A DNA stretch of 64,000 bases from Eurosta solidaginis (GCF_040869045.1 NC_090319.1:383733601-383797600), one strand, 5' to 3'. Counted from the stretch's first letter, positions 10,670 through 20,929 are shown. Numbers and translations are program-made. Notes: a model not told the origin generated them from the sequence alone.

Positions 10670-11364
10670 AACTTTGAAACTTGTGACTATCGCGTTCAGA
10701 CTTAACAAAATATTCATGTATTTGATCTACGTATTCTTATAAGTCGACAGTTAGACACACTACTGTTATTCGATTCACCATTGCTTACCTTTAAAGCTTT
10801 TCCTATATGTCATATAGAACTTATTTAGCACTAACACATGTAGAGTGTTAAAATTTGTAATTACGCTTGGCGTTAATGTTGCTGCTACTTTGTGGTAAGA
10901 CCCCTAAATTGTTCTGTCAGTATGAGCTCTTCGCACAGTCGCAACAGTGTATGAAATTAGAAACGGAGCGCTGGCAATGAAAATGCCTGGAGAATGCGTG
11001 TTGAAGTGCATGTTCGTACACCCGCATACGTATTTTGAGACAAGCATACATACATACATATATGTGAGTGCATTAAATATGATTATGTTGGAGTATGGTA
11101 TGACTAAGTAAAGTTGCATCCTAGAAGTGCAATTCACATGCGACTCACTCAAATTAAGTGCTTTTGCATGGCTTAAGAATAACGAAAAAGATGCACCGCA
11201 TGCAGCAGGATATGGCAGACGATGAGCCAGTAAGCGGCAAAACGTTATAGGTATATATGCTTGTATGTCAATTGTTATTGTGGGTGCTGCAATTCGCTTA
11301 ATATACATTTCCTCTACTCACATACATATGTATGTTTGTATGTATATATGTGTATTGCAATAAC
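10670..11364. other. Non-coding stretch with TATG/CATA simple repeats
   Basis: A 134-codon minus frame (10,904-11,308) is present but shows no domain and is biased by CATA repeats, so I do not call it. TACATA/TATG microsatellite patches lie near 11,045-11,065 and 11,320-11,355, next to the TSD of the hAT element. Confidence 0.4.
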
Positions 11365-11559
11365 ATATGTGGCAGGGTTGGGGTTTTCGATACAATTGTA
11401 CTTTTTTGATACAATTTGACTCAAGAAAGTACTGAAGTACTACGCTTCCATTTTTGGTACAATTTGTCCTACAGCTAATATTCTAATTTAAGTAATGTAT
11501 TTTGACGCTTTGGCAACCTTCTTTCCAACAAACAACATTTCCTTTCATCTGTAAATATA

Positions 11560-11809
11560 TATAGAATTGCACAGGGGGTTTTTATCAATTTCACATTTTT
11601 CAGCGAATGTTGAAAGAATTTTTTCTATACAGAATATCATTAAAACAAGGTGTAGAAATCGTTTTCTTGTTGAATCAGTTTCTTCTTTGATAAAAACAAA
11701 GGATTTTATGAAGACCAGGGGGCAATGTTGTTATAATATGCAAATTGATAAGGGAGTTAGTCGTGAACAAAGTTTAATCGTTGACGAGGATGAACAGTTT
11801 TTTTATTAA
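11560..11809 (+). pseudogene. hAT transposase C-terminal remnant inside the 11.4-kb hAT element
   Basis: The frame ending at 11,809 reads NVERIFSIQNIIKTRCRNRF, then VSSLIKTKDFMKTRGQCCYN. This is the (S/N)VERVFS...IKT..RNRL region seen at the C-terminal end of hAT transposases. Only about 80 codons remain, upstream of the stop; the catalytic and zinc-finger parts are missing. Its position between the two CAGGG TIRs shows that it belongs to this element. There is no sign of expression. Confidence 0.75.
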
Positions 11810-11974
11810 TAAACATGCATACATATATGCAAATATTTAAAATATACCTATGTAATAATAGTATGTTTTATGTACAGAAAATAATATTTATGTTTTTCAA
11901 AAACTCTTATTGAAAAAAAAGGTTTCCTTCTAAATAAAAAGGAAACATTAATTTCAAATGAATACATACATTAA

Positions 11975-12305
11975 CCGTCCTGTTCATAGATGGCTACCCG
12001 GGTACCTTTTGCATATTCAAAAACCATTTTTACATAATCTTCAAATAGAAACGAGTCAAAATTTTGTGGCATCCTATGGGAATAAGTTTTTTACAAAAAG
12101 GAGAGACAATTTTTTCAAATATATTTTCATAGAGATGGGTTTTTAATAAATTAGTTTTTTATTACTAAAATTAGTTTTTTATTGCTAGTTTTCATTGCTG
12201 GGACTACCCAGGCACCACTAGTAGTTCTCACGTATGAACTGCCTTGTGGTACCCGTGTACCCAGCCATTCGAACTAAGAAGAAAAATTATTCATGAACAG
12301 GACGC
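11975..12305. mobile_element. piggyBac-type MITE nested in the hAT element
   Basis: Flanked by TTAA at 11,971-11,974 and 12,306-12,309. The inverted ends are CCGTCCTGTTCAT and ATGAACAGGACGC (12 of 13 bp paired). A second inverted block is ACCCGGGTACC near 11,995 with GGTACCCGTGTACCC near 12,248. A TTAA target and CC-type TIRs fit piggyBac elements. The 331-bp body has no coding capacity. It inserted after the hAT element, since it lies inside it. Confidence 0.75.
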
Positions 12306-12458
12306 TTAAGCACGTATTTTTATTTTGGTACTAAAAGGTAAAAAAAAGTAAATGAGTAATACACAAAAAAAATCAGTACAATTTGAACGAAAAAAGTACG
12401 ATTTTTGAGTGAATTTAGTACAAATCATGAAATGTCATTTTCCAACCCTGATATGTGG

Positions 12459-12834
12459 TAAGCAGCAAAAAATAATATTTCGCATTAACACAATGCCACT
12501 CTTCTTCTTCTACTTGCATTTGTTGATCCATTTCAGAAATTGGTTCATAATAAATGAATCTGCATATGAACTCAAATTTTCGGGTGCATTTACGCTTTAA
12601 GTGCAGCACATATATATGTACATATAAGCGTCAAATAAGAAAATTTAAAAATGCTTTTACTTAATAGAAGATTTGCCAAAAATAATCAATTTCAGTAAAA
12701 GCTATGCACTATTCAAAAATTGCATTTTTACTAATTAGTTCCACTTTGTACAAGACTTTCGTCGCAAAAGAGAGTTAGGAATAACTATTTCAAGTTTCTT
12801 TTTGTGCAATGAATATATGAAATTAAGAGTAAGG
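12459..12834. other. Non-coding stretch
   Basis: Overlapping 63-64-codon frames on both strands (12,409-12,609) cross the hAT boundary and have no domain content. Nothing is supported here. Confidence 0.4.
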
Positions 12835-12965
12835 ACTTTTCCTACATCTAAGATAAGCTGGAATCAATGAAGTTAGGAAGAACAATGAGTGATTAAAGTG
12901 TAACAATTCTTTATAAATGTTACTCGTTAAACATTTTAGTTTAAATTTAAAACTTTTAAGCTATT
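12835..12965. repeat. TCGATAAC-type dispersed repeat, partial copy b
   Basis: About 130 bp match the first part of copy a at 2,810-2,945 (TTTTCCTACATCTAAGAT, GAAGTTAGGAA, ATTTTAG.TTAAATTTAAAA). The CGATAA-rich body is not present, so this is a truncated copy. Confidence 0.65.
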
Positions 12966-13195
12966 GCATAGATTTTATCGCGGGATTGGCGACTAAATCA
13001 AAAAAAACCGTAACGGATATTTGTCAAAAAAGATCCGAAAGGGCTCGAAAAGGTTCGTAAAGGTTGGGTGTTAGCAACAGGCCAAATACATAAAATTGGA
13101 TCTCTATCATAATCAGCGGTGGGCAGGTTATCAAATTGAGAATGTGTTAGTAAACACGAACGCGTAGCGAGCACGAAAGCAAAATCAATTATTTA

Positions 13196-13311
13196 TTTAG
13201 TTTGATTTCAATGCTTGAACGGTGAACACGTGTCACATGCACTCTTTGGTACTCTGTTTTAAGCGCGCGTGCGACACTTTTTCACCATACGACCATCGAA
13301 ATCAAACTAAA
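13196..13311. mobile_element. 116-bp imperfect fold-back
   Basis: TTTAGTTTGATTTC at the left and GAAATCAAACTAAA at the right are perfect inverted repeats, with further partial pairing inward (GGTGAACACGTGTC against GACACTTTTTCACC). The centre contains GCGCGCGTGCG. It could be a tiny MITE; no TSD was seen. Confidence 0.5.
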
Positions 13312-13364
13312 GGAGCTGTCGTTGATTTTCACGAAGTAGCCATTGTGCTATCCAGTGTTGTCAC

Positions 13365-13602
13365 CATTGTGAATGATGACAAAGTGTGATCTCTTATCTG
13401 TCAACTGCCTGACAGGCTGTTCAATATGGCTACTTTTCAGCGTTTTGACAGGCTGTTCAATATGGCGGCGCCTATCTTCAGCGGGTGATAGAAAGAGATG
13501 CAGAATGAGACAGCGATAGTCAAATACGAATCAGGTGATCCAATCACTTTAGAATTTTGACGTTTATGCAGAAGAGATCACACTTTGTCTTCATTCACAA
13601 TG
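13365..13602. mobile_element. 238-bp MITE with 31-bp TIRs and 8-bp TSD
   Basis: The ends CATTGTGAATGATGACAAAG and its inverted partner at 13,572-13,602 pair over 31 bp with a single mismatch (both arms run on to GTGTGATCTCTT). The flanks are GTTGTCAC (13,357-13,364) and TTTGTCAC (13,603-13,610), an 8-bp TSD with one mismatch. Inside, GACAGGCTGTTCAATATGGC occurs twice, 26 bp apart. An 8-bp TSD with CA...TG termini suggests the hAT or P superfamily. Confidence 0.85.
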
Positions 13603-13610
13603 TTTGTCAC

Positions 13611-14384
13611 TTCTAAAAGCTATTTAGTGGTAGATTTCAAAAAAAAGGGTGGTAGATCTCCTGAAAATAGTGGTAGAATTTTCAAAAACATTAAAACCAA
13701 TTTTTTTCAAATTATTATTATTCAACGACTAAAACGAACATAACAACTTCAAGTGCATTAACAACATACATATAAACATCTGTATGAAGAGTAGGTGTAT
13801 ACTGTATAGGCTTTAGACCTTATCAAATAAAAAAATATAATTAAATAATAGTGGGACTCTCACCTAGTTTTTAATTCTGAGGTTAATAGTCGGTAGTTTC
13901 TAGGCGTTTTTTTTTAATAAACTATTTAAATAAGTATCAAAGAACTAATCTTTGAACATTTTTTTACTACAAAAACCTTTACAGCTGAAATTGATAATCA
14001 AATGCGAACTACCGACCAAGAACTTTAACAAACCATGTGTGGATACGACTAAAGTTAATTTACAGTCTCCAAATATTCCATTTTTCATAACACATAGTTC
14101 AAACATATAATAATACTACTAAGAAACCTTAAAATAGCAAATTACTTCAATGATATCCAGCGAATACCAATAGCCCGAATCTAATGAAATAGACTTGTGC
14201 ATTAAAACAATTTATTTTTTAAATCTTACAACTTAAATCCGTGACATCGAAGGCATCCATCGGATATTGCAATCGACGGCTGAGTGGAATATCGTTCGTA
14301 TCTCGGCTGCCAGTTCGAGAATGCCCTATCTGAGAATGTTTTTCAAAAACACCATATTTCAGTTTTTCTTTTGAAAACGAGTTA
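13611..14384. other. Unassigned flank of the satellite, with a dispersed-repeat fragment
   Basis: Mostly AT-rich with no gene. The stretch 14,262-14,380 (GACGGCTGAGTGGAATATCG, TCTCGGCTGCCAGTTCGA) resembles 23,785-23,900 (GACTGTTGAGTGGAATGTC, TCTCAACTGCTGTTCGA) over about 110 bp. The two are diverged copies of the same dispersed element. Confidence 0.5.
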
Positions 14385-14944
14385 AAGTGAATGTTAAAGT
14401 TAAAGTGAAAGTTAAAGTTAAAAAAAAAGTTAAAGTTAAAGTGAAGGTTAAAGTTAAAGTGAAAGTTAAAGTTAAAGTTAAAGTTAAAGTCAAAGTTAAA
14501 GGTAAAGTTAAAGTTAAAGTTAAGGTTAAAGTTAAAGTAAAAGTCAAATTTAAAGTTAGAGTTAAAGTTAAAGTTAAAGTTAACGTCAAAGTTAACGTTA
14601 AAGTTAAATTTAAGGTTAAAGTTAAAGTTAAAGGTAAAGTTAAAGTTAAAGTTAAAGTCAAATTTAAAGTTAAAGTTAAAGTTAAAGTCAAATTTAAAGT
14701 TAAAGTTAAAGTTAAAGTTAAAGTTAAAGGCAAAGTTAAAGTTAAATTTAAGGTTAAATGTAAAGTTAAAGTTAAAGTTAAAGTTAAAGGCAAAGTTAAA
14801 GTTAAATTTAAGGTTAAAGTTAAAGGTAAAGTTAAAGTTAAAGTTAAAGTTAAAGTTAAAGTTAAATTTAAGGTTAAAGTTAAAGTTAAATGTAAAGTTA
14901 AAGTTAAAGTTAAAGTTAAAGTTAAAGTTAAAGTTAAATTTAAC
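14385..14944. repeat. (GTTAAA)n satellite, left block
   Basis: Nearly pure hexamer array with variants GTCAAA, TTTAAG, GGTAAA, GGCAAA, GTGAAA and TGTAAA. Stop-free frames exist on both strands (Val-Lys, Leu-Lys, Leu-Thr or Phe-Asn repeats) simply because the hexamer has no stop in those frames; they are not genes. It is separated from the right block by a retrotransposon insertion. Confidence 0.95.
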
Positions 14945-15408
14945 GTTTTTTTTTTTTTTTTTTTTTTTTTTTTTGTGTTTCGTGGAAGGAGGAAATGCTT
15001 TATGCACTGACCGGGATATTTAAGCCTCACTGCGAGACTCTCCGAGTGTAGGACTCCCTTCTGCCATGAAGGCCTACCCACTAAAACCTAACCTCCCACG
15101 GCCCGCGCAAATCCCCGTACCTGGGACCGCGTTTAGCATTACTTCGGGTACGGGTGCGCGCTACGTGAGCTCTATGGCTACTCTCACGCTAATGGGCTAG
15201 GCATCCGTCTTCTCGTTTACTGGTAAGTATATGCCTCACATATGTGCTGACCGTATCCCATCTGTCTCTTCGACAGGTCATGTTATTAATGACACTGCCC
15301 GGGGATAGGTCGCCAAGTACCTCTTCTACCCTCCTTCGCTGATGGGAGAAGTGCCTGCATTCGAAGAAGGTGTGGCGTACATCGTCTATTTCCCCACAGT
15401 ACAGACGT
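14945..15408 (-). mobile_element. 5'-truncated non-LTR retrotransposon inserted in the satellite
   Basis: The plus strand shows about 30 T at 14,946-14,975, the poly-A tail of a minus-strand element. This is followed by about 210 bp of 3' UTR and by the C-terminal end of an ORF2 (15,189-15,405). The 5' end stops abruptly at the satellite (ACGTTAAAG). The uninterrupted satellite sequence TTTAACGTTAAAG, with matching sequence downstream, is found at 17,107-17,119, effectively the empty site. The class is R1/Jockey-like by its C-terminal motif. Confidence 0.85.
15189..15405 (-). pseudogene. C-terminal end of a non-LTR ORF2 (zinc-knuckle region)
   Basis: The minus frame reads YCGEIDDVRHTFFECRHF, then RRRVEEVLGDLSPG, then TCRRDRWDTVSTYVRHIL, and ends with a stop at 15,189-15,191. 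The C...DDVRHTFFEC pattern is the C-terminal CCHC-type motif common to R1, LOA and Jockey-group ORF2 proteins, thought to help bind RNA or target DNA. The first cysteine pair and all enzymatic domains are lost by 5' truncation. It is not translated from its own start. Confidence 0.8.
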
Positions 15409-17715
15409 TAAAGTTAAAGGTAAAGTTAAAGTTAAAGTTAAAGTTATAGTTAAAGTTAAAGTTAAAGTTAAAGTTAAAGTTAAAATTAAAGTTAAAGCTA
15501 AATTTAAAGTTAAAGTTAAAGTTATATTTAAAGTTAAAGTTAAAGTTATAGTTAAAGTTAAAGTTAAAGTTAAAGTTAAAGATAAAGTTAAAGTTAAAGT
15601 TAAAGTTAAAGTTAAAGTTAAAGTTAAAGTTAAAGTTAAAGTTAAAGTTAAGGTTAAATTTAAAGTCAAATTTAAAGTTAAAGTTAAAGTTAAGTTAAAG
15701 TTAAAGTTAAATTTAAGGTTAAAGTTAAAGTTAAAGGTAAAGTTAAAGTTAAAGTTAAAGTTAAAGTTAAAGTTAAAGTTAAAGTTAAAGTTAAAGTTAA
15801 AGTTAAAGTTAAAGTTAAAGTTAAAGTTAAAGTTAAAGTTAAAGTTAAAGTTAAAGTTAAAGTTAAAGTTAAAGTTAAAGTTAAAATTAAAGTTAAAGTT
15901 AAAGTTAAAGTTAAAATTAAAGTTAAAGTTAAAGTTAAAGTTAAAGTTAAAGTTAAAATGAATGTTAAAGTTAAAGTTGAAGTGAATGTTAAAGTTAAAA
16001 TTAAAGTGAATGTTAAAGTTAAAGTGAAAGTTAAAGTTAAAGTTAAAGTTAAAGTCAAATTTAAAGTTAAAGTTAAAGTTAAAGTCAAAGTTAAAGTTAA
16101 ATTTAAGGTTAAAGTTAAAGTTAAAGGTAAAGTTAAAGTTAAAGTTAAAGTCAAATTTAAAGTTAAAGTTAAAGTTAAAGTTAAAGTTAAAGTTAAAGTT
16201 AAAGGCAAAGTTAAAGTTAAATTTAAGGTTAAAGTTAAAGTTAAAGGTAAAGTTAAAGTTAAAGTTAAAGTTAAAGTTAAATTTAAGGTTAAAGTTAAAG
16301 TTAAATGTAAAGTTAAAGTTAAAGTTAAAGTTAAAGGTAAAGTTAAAGTTAAAGTTAAAGTTGAAGTTAAAGTTAAAGTTAAAGTGAATGTTAAAGTTAA
16401 AGTTGAAGTTAAAGTTAAAGTTAAAATTAAAGTGAACGTTAAAGTTAAAGTTAAAGTTAAAGTCAAATTTAAAGTTAAAGTTAAAGTTAAAGTCAAAGTT
16501 AAAGTTAAATTTAAGGTTAAAGTTAAAGTTAAATGTAAAGTTAAAGTTAAAGTTAAAGTTAAAGGTAAAATTAATGTTAAAGTTAAAGTTAAAGTTAAAG
16601 TTAAAGTTAAAGTTAAAGTGAATGTTAAAGTTAAAGTTGAAGTTAAAGTTAAAGTTAAAGTTAAAATTAAAGTGAATGTTAAAGTTAAAGTTAAAGTCAA
16701 ATTTAAAGTTAAAGTTAAAGTTAAAGTCAAAGTTAAAGTTAAATTTAAGGTTAAAGTTAAAGTTAAAGGTAAAGTAAAAGTTAAAGTTAAAGTCAAATTT
16801 AAAGTTAAAGTTAAAGTTAAAGTTAAAGTTAAAGTTAAAGTTAAAGTTAAAGTTAAAGGCAAAGTTAAAGTTAAATTTAAGGTTAAAGTTAAAGTTAAAG
16901 GTAAAGTTAAAGTTAAAGTTAAAGTTAAAGTTAAATTTAAGGTTAAAGTTAAAGTTAAATGTAAAGTTAAAGTTAAAGTTAAAGTTAAAGGTAAAGTTAA
17001 AGTTAAAGTTAAAGTTAAAGTTAAAGTTGAAGTTAAAGTTAAAGCTAAAGTTAAAGTTAAAGTTAAAGTTAAACTTGAAGTTAAAGTTAAAGTTAAAGTT
17101 AAGGTTAAATTTAACGTTAAAGTTAAAGGTAAAGTTAAAGTTAAAGTTATAGTTAAAGTTAAAGTTAAAGTTAAAATTAAAGTTAAAGCTAAAGTTAAAG
17201 TTAAAGTTAAAGTTAAAGTTAAAGTTAAAGTTATAGTTAAAGTTAAAGTTAAAGTTAAAGTTAAAGTTAAAGTTAAAGTTAAAGTTAAAGTTAAAGTTAA
17301 AGTTAAAGTTAAAGTTAAAGTTAAAGTTAAAGTTAAAGTTAAAGTTAAGGTTAAATTTAAAGTCAAATTTAAAGTTAAAGTTAAAGTTAAGTTAAAGTTA
17401 AAGTTAAATTTAAGGTTAAAGTTAAAGTTAAAGGTAAAGTTAAAGTTAAAGTTAAAGTTAAAGTTAAAGTTAAAGTTAAAGTTAAAGTTAAAGTTAAAGT
17501 TAAAGTTAAAGTTAAAGTTAAAGTTAAAGTTAAAATTAAAGTTAAAGTTAAAGTTAAAATTAAAGTTAAAGTTAAAGTTAAAGTTAAAGTTAAAGTGAAT
17601 GTTAAAGTTAAAGTTGAAGTTAAAGTTAAAGTTAAAATTAAAGTGAATGTTAAAGTTAAAGTGAAAGTTAAAGTTAAAGTTGAAAAAAAAGTTAAAGCTA
17701 AAGTGAAAGTTAAAT
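15409..17715. repeat. (GTTAAA)n satellite, right block with higher-order structure
   Basis: Hexamer array continuing to 17,715, where it degenerates (GTTGAAAAAAAAG, GTGAAAGTTAAATATTAAC). Variant hexamers recur in the same order. The block starting 15,409 (GGTAAA, then GTTATA, ATTAAA, GCTAAA) is repeated from about 17,112. A five-base unit creating GTTAAGTTAAAG occurs at about 15,690 and again at about 17,389. This indicates a higher-order repeat of about 1.7 kb. The frames of more than 540 codons here (Leu-Thr on minus, Val-Lys then Leu-Lys on plus) are repeat artefacts. Confidence 0.95.
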
Positions 17716-17799
17716 ATTAACTTCTCATTTATTCAGTAAAAGTAAAAAATTTGTTTTCTTATCGGTCACCACGCTTAAAAAGGTTAACTTGAATTAATA

Positions 17800-18375
17800 T
17801 CAAAGAAAACAAAATGTTGCATAAATATTATAATTGCATAAGTTGATAATATGCAATAGCTTTACCGCGGCAGTCTCCGGGTGCCACACGTCCTTTTTTA
17901 TCAAAAACAAGTTATCCTTCTATTATCGGTTTATTATCGAGAGCGAAATATCTTCGTCGAGTTGTCGGTTTGTCATCGGGTTGGCGAATCATCGATGTAT
18001 CATCTATTTCATATTTAAATTTTATCGATATTTGTTTTATATTTTATTAACTTTTTGAAAAAACCATTGCTAAATTTGTGAAAACAAATCGATAACTTTC
18101 GATAACAAATAACTTACTTTTCCATAACAAATCGAAAAACTCGAATAACAAATCGATCAAATTTCGATATATAAGTGATAACTTCTCGATAACAACCCGA
18201 AACTTTCCAATGGCAAGTCAATTACTTTTCTAAAAATATATCGATAACCTTTCGATAGCAAATCAAAAACTTGTTGATAACTTATTGACAACTTTTCCAT
18301 ACATAATTAATACTTTTAAATCGATAAGCTTGTCACAATATATCTCTAACTATTCGATGACAAATCGAAAAAAAA
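17800..18375. repeat. TCGATAAC-rich dispersed repeat, copy c
   Basis: Same element as at 2,805-3,320: TATCGGTTTATTATCGAGAG, GTCGAGTTGTCGG and ATATATAAGTGATAAC are shared, then a body with many CGATAAC/TCGATAA words on both strands. It starts right after the satellite, separated by about 90 bp. There is no coding content. Confidence 0.7.
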
Positions 18376-18850
18376 TCGAAGAGAACACTAGTAGGAACAT
18401 GAAGGTGGACAGTTAGAGAAAAGGTTAGTTGAAAATAAAATAAGAGATAGGGTGAAAGAAAGACGGGGATCAAGAAAAGACAGTGGAAGGAAGACTTAGC
18501 CTTAAAAGTTGGGGAGGGGTGGTGAATGACAAAGGACAGAAGGTAGTGGCAAGGCGCGATGATAAAATGAAAGGGAGAGGAGAAGACGATGAGAAAAAAA
18601 AAAATAAATATATGAGGAAGTGAAAGCGGAATCGAAAATGAACGGATTGAAATAAAAGAAAACATGGGAGGAGTGAAGTAGGTAAAGAAGAAAGGGCGGA
18701 GCTCGCAGCATGTGAAAGGAGAGGAAGAAATCCCGCGGAAGACAAGATGAAGAAAAGAAGGGTGATGGCAAAAAACCAAAGTGAGTACAAGAGAAATGGA
18801 AAATTATGGCAAGGAAAAGGGAGAGGAAGATGAAGAAGAGGAAGAACAAC
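18360..18850. repeat. 480-bp polypurine tract
   Basis: The plus strand is overwhelmingly A and G with very few pyrimidines (GAGGAAGAAG, GGAAGGAAGA, GAAAAAAAAAA words). The minus strand is therefore a long pyrimidine run that opens three overlapping Phe/Leu/Ser-rich frames of 106-148 codons, which I treat as artefacts. Long homopurine tracts can form triplex (H-DNA) structures; that role is inference. Confidence 0.8.
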
Positions 18851-18949
18851 CCACGATAGTTTAGATTTCTTCGAAATTATTTTTATATTAGCCTATAGCG
18901 CAATAAAGCGAAGGAGAGGTTTACTAGTTTTTATAAACAAAAGTTGATT

Positions 18950-19165
18950 AGGTCCGGTCCGTAAGAACGTTATGTAGACAGAGTATGTTCGCCCGATGAC
19001 CAAACTGAAAATTGCCATCAAACACTAAGACCTTCCTTTTTATTTAACAACTCCGTTCTCTTGCCAACTACAAGGAACTTTGCTGGACCCACCTTAATTT
19101 CGAAATCCAATAGCACAAGACTATGGTATACAGTACTGTCGTCGGAGTGTTTTCGGTTAACCTTA
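18950..19165 (-). pseudogene. Relic of a LOA-like ORF2 C-terminus and 3' UTR
   Basis: The minus strand reads FEIKVGPAKFLVVGKRTELL, which aligns with SGLSPRKLLVFAKRTELF at the end of ORF2 in the 41.6-45.8 kb element. The next codons and the start of the 3' UTR also match (GACCAAACTGAAAA at 18,997 and 41,650 on the plus strand). Upstream, similarity is lost by about 19,165. It is an old, diverged and truncated copy. Confidence 0.65.
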
Positions 19166-19324
19166 CATCAGGTAATATTGACTGCGGTAAGATGTTTGAA
19201 AGACCCAACATACCTAAACCTACAACTATTCGCACATCTTTATAGGGGAATGTTTGCCTAGCAGTTAGCGTGAAGTAGGCTTCATTTGGTGCTTATGTAG
19301 AATTGTACGAACTGAAGAGGCCTG

Positions 19325-19830
19325 TGCCTTGGATCGGAATTTGGTCGGTACGAATTCGGGCTTGTTTCCTGAAAATTGGGATTATGACGGGCATCCTTGG
19401 AGGAGAGGGAGTGAAGAAAGCCTTCACACATTTTGTATAGAAGATAATACTAAGAAGATGGCTTATCGCCCAGACTATTTCACAGGGAACTTACATTGGA
19501 ACCGAGTCCGGAACCGAACTCGAACCCGAACATGGTGCTGAGTTTGTATCTGGAACCGTATTCTGTACAGAATACCTAACCGGAAACAGAGCCGAATACG
19601 TGAGCTAATCCGAAACCAAATGGGGTACCGGAACCGAAATCAAGTCCGGGACCGAAACCGCAAGCTAGCCTGAAACTGAATAACGTAACGAGTATGGAAC
19701 TGGAACCAAATCTGGTAATGAATCCGGAACCGGGACCGAAACCAGCTCAAAAAAAAATTGAATCCAAACCGAATCGGGCACCAAAACTAGAACCGAATCC
19801 AGAACCGTAATCGGAATCGCAACTTCAATT
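19325..19830. repeat. GGAACCGAA-rich dispersed repeat, copy 2
   Basis: Second copy of the repeat at 6,431-6,899, sharing CTGAAAATTGGGATTATGAC/GGAAATCGGGATTATGAC, the GAACTTACATTGGAACCGAG junction and a degenerate CCGAAACCG/GGAACCGAA tandem tail up to about 19,830. No coding content. Confidence 0.7.
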
Positions 19831-20823
19831 TTCTGGTTATCTCTGTTACCTGTGCTCTAGATAATTTACAATCAATTGGGGTATTCACGTGACCCTTGTT
19901 ATCCGTTTATCTGCTAATGTGGTTATATTTTTAATAAATTTTGCAAAAACCAAATTCCCTGGAAACAAATAATTGATAAGTTGATAACGAGCTGACGTGA
20001 ATAGCCCAAAAAGTTTACTGGAAGTACACCTGTATTTTTACATATCGAACTTCGCGGGTACTTGGTACTCACGCCTTTTTTTAGTATTAGCTTACATATA
20101 CTTAGGTCGAACATTGTATGGAAAATTAAGACTAGCAAGTTATCTGTTTAAAAATTACTTTTGTATAATGTATTTTATTTGTAACAGACTAAGCGGGGTC
20201 GCCCCTTGGCAGTAGTTTTGCGAACACTCCGAATTTATTTCTGTTGGAATTAAACATATTTTGTATGAAAAACTAAGTAGAAGCACAACGTAAATAGGAA
20301 GCGAAGTTTAGGCTTACATCTCCTCGGAAGTAAATCGCGCCAAGCATATTCTTTTTAATAGCGGCTCCACTATCTGACGGTTTTCAAAACAGGTTGATTA
20401 GTGCGACATCCAGCGACAGCTTTAGCCAAAGTAAAATTATATTTTGGTAAAATATCAGCTGTTCAATGCCCTGGAAAACTTTCCATATTCATACCACCCA
20501 ATTAATTTTCCCAAATGTATTTTCCCACACAAATATATTTTCACTTAGCCATAGATACAGATATATGTATACAGACATCGGCTATTGGTGCCTTAACCTA
20601 AACTATGTGATAACTTCATGAAATAGAAAATGTAAAAAATTTGGAAACGGAAAATACAATCTCCAATATTTGAATAAATTCGCCAGCGCAAAAATTTATA
20701 GATTATGGGTCTTGGCGAAAACCAAAAACTAATTGGTGGGCTATGGTATCGTTATGACTAAGGCGTTATTTTATGACTTCAATAGCCGATTACGTTGACT
20801 TCCATAGAGTTGGTTGGATCAGC
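19831..20823. other. Unassigned non-coding stretch
   Basis: AT-rich with no domain-bearing frame. A short string near 19,975-20,010 (TGATAAG...GAGCTGACGTGAATAGCCC) resembles the Helitron-like 3' region (CTTGATAAGCAAGCTAACGTG...), so a degraded copy may lie here. Nothing firmer is supported. Confidence 0.4.
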
Positions 20824-20929
20824 TAGTTTAGGTTAGGTAGTAGTTTCCCTAATAAGGGGAGCTCACTTGGACAACATGAAGGTCCGTTGTGATACCACAT
20901 GCAATAAAATAAAGGTGACATAGATCGAG

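Larger units (their letters stand above)
11373..12450 (+). mobile_element. hAT element with perfect 8-bp TSD
   Basis: The element begins CAGGGTTGG and ends CCAACCCTG, a perfect 9-bp TIR, with GTAC/ACAATTTG-rich subterminal sequence on both sides. It is flanked by identical octamers ATATGTGG at 11,365-11,372 and 12,451-12,458. An 8-bp TSD with CAGGG-type TIRs is diagnostic of hAT transposons. It carries a transposase remnant (11,560-11,809) and is itself interrupted by a TTAA-flanked element (11,975-12,305). At 1,078 bp it is an internally deleted, non-autonomous copy. The clean TSD suggests relatively recent insertion. Confidence 0.93.

Noticed and set aside
10904..11308. 134-codon minus-strand frame
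   Set aside because: Composition follows TACATA/CATA repeats, and there is no domain or signal; it lies between transposons.
14219..17598. Very long open frames (up to 558 codons) of Leu-Thr, Val-Lys or Phe-Asn repeats on both strands
   Set aside because: They are a by-product of the stop-free hexamer GTTAAA in four of six frames; no start context, domain or splice signal supports coding.
14385..17715. CRISPR-like or telomeric array
   Set aside because: The hexamer has no spacers and is not TTAGG or another known telomere unit; the context is a eukaryotic satellite.
18333..18849. Phe/Leu/Ser-rich minus-strand frames of 106-148 codons resembling membrane proteins
   Set aside because: They come from the pyrimidine strand of the polypurine tract; three overlapping frames with the same composition.
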